Positions 6,048-6,059 of a stretch of 6,059 nucleotides of DNA are shown here, in pieces. Position numbers and translations under genes: made by a program. Source of the stretch: an uncultured Acetatifactor sp. Lineage in GTDB: Bacteria > Bacillota > Clostridia > Lachnospirales > Lachnospiraceae. How positions within the stretch are numbered: the first letter of the stretch is position 1; each line of letters begins with the position of its first letter. The notes under the pieces are model-generated. The model ran no database searches, was not told the DNA's origin, and saw only the letters and a list, made by a program, of their open reading frames with translations. The stretch spans positions 1 through 6,059 of the forward strand of contig CAKRRU010000128.1 of the NCBI GenBank assembly GCA_934394515.1, written 5' to 3'.

Positions 6048-6051
6048 TTAC

Positions 6052-6059
6052 ATGAAAAA
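6052..6059 (+). CDS. First codons of a + strand gene (rest outside window)
   Basis: ATG AAA AA at the window edge, preceded by a strong ribosome site and divergent from the chemoreceptor gene. A start of Met-Lys-Lys or Met-Lys-Asn would fit an exported or membrane protein, but two codons cannot support any assignment. Confidence 0.55.

Larger units (their letters stand above)
5787..6051. other. Divergent intergenic region between the chemoreceptor and the next + strand gene
   Basis: 265 bases, strongly AT-rich. It holds the candidate minus-strand promoter at 5864-5877 and, on the + strand, a weak candidate promoter TTGCAC (5946-5951) with TACTAT (5969-5974) at 17 bases. An exact 8-base direct repeat CTTGCACC occurs at 5883-5890 and 5945-5952. 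TAACGGTAAA (6009-6018) recurs as TAACGATAAA (6021-6030). ACCATC (5931-5936) and GATGGT (5964-5969) form a small inverted repeat. No conserved RNA such as a c-di-GMP riboswitch was recognised, and no convincing small gene. Confidence 0.6.

Noticed and set aside
5787..6051. c-di-GMP riboswitch (GEMM) in the right intergenic region
   Set aside because: The context of motility genes made it plausible, but no GEMM-like conserved core or paired helices were found by eye.

Overview
The window looks like chromosomal DNA from a motile, low-to-mid GC Gram-positive anaerobe of the class Clostridia, most likely Lachnospiraceae. This is inferred from strong AGGAGG-like ribosome sites, the gene families present (a PF06541-type membrane protein, a YcgR-like PilZ protein, a four-helix-bundle MCP and an AAA_14/DUF4143 ATPase) and AT-rich intergenic DNA between moderately GC-rich genes. 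No rRNA, tRNA, CRISPR array, insertion sequence or phage gene is visible.

Layout from left to right: (1) the 3' end of an Hsp20/alpha-crystallin small heat-shock protein gene (+), ending in a hairpin terminator with T-runs on both strands. (2) A two-gene minus-strand operon: a 455-residue membrane protein with two tandem copies of the PF06541 domain (2457 to 1090), then, 33 bp downstream, a 220-residue YcgR-like PilZ protein with both c-di-GMP-binding motifs intact (1056 to 394). (3) A 230-bp divergent regulatory region holding three phased TGTACA-like sites and a perfect 6-1-6 palindrome. (4) A single + strand gene for an AAA_14/DUF4143 ATPase with a PD-(D/E)xK-like C-terminal core (2688-4040), visibly richer in A+T than its neighbours. 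(5) A long hairpin terminator shared with the convergent gene. (6) A minus-strand methyl-accepting chemotaxis protein (5786 to 4104). (7) A second divergent intergenic region leading to the first codons of a + strand gene at the right edge.

The PilZ protein and the chemoreceptor both point to motility control: the first would sense c-di-GMP and act on the flagellar motor or envelope, the second would feed the CheA/CheY pathway. Operon pairing ties the duplicated membrane protein to c-di-GMP signalling, but its own function is unknown. The AAA_14/DUF4143 gene looks like an independent, probably acquired cassette with its own regulatory region. Most of the window is ordinary core-type sequence. 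The items most worth a second look are the duplicated PF06541 protein coupled to PilZ, and the organised regulatory DNA in front of the ATPase gene.
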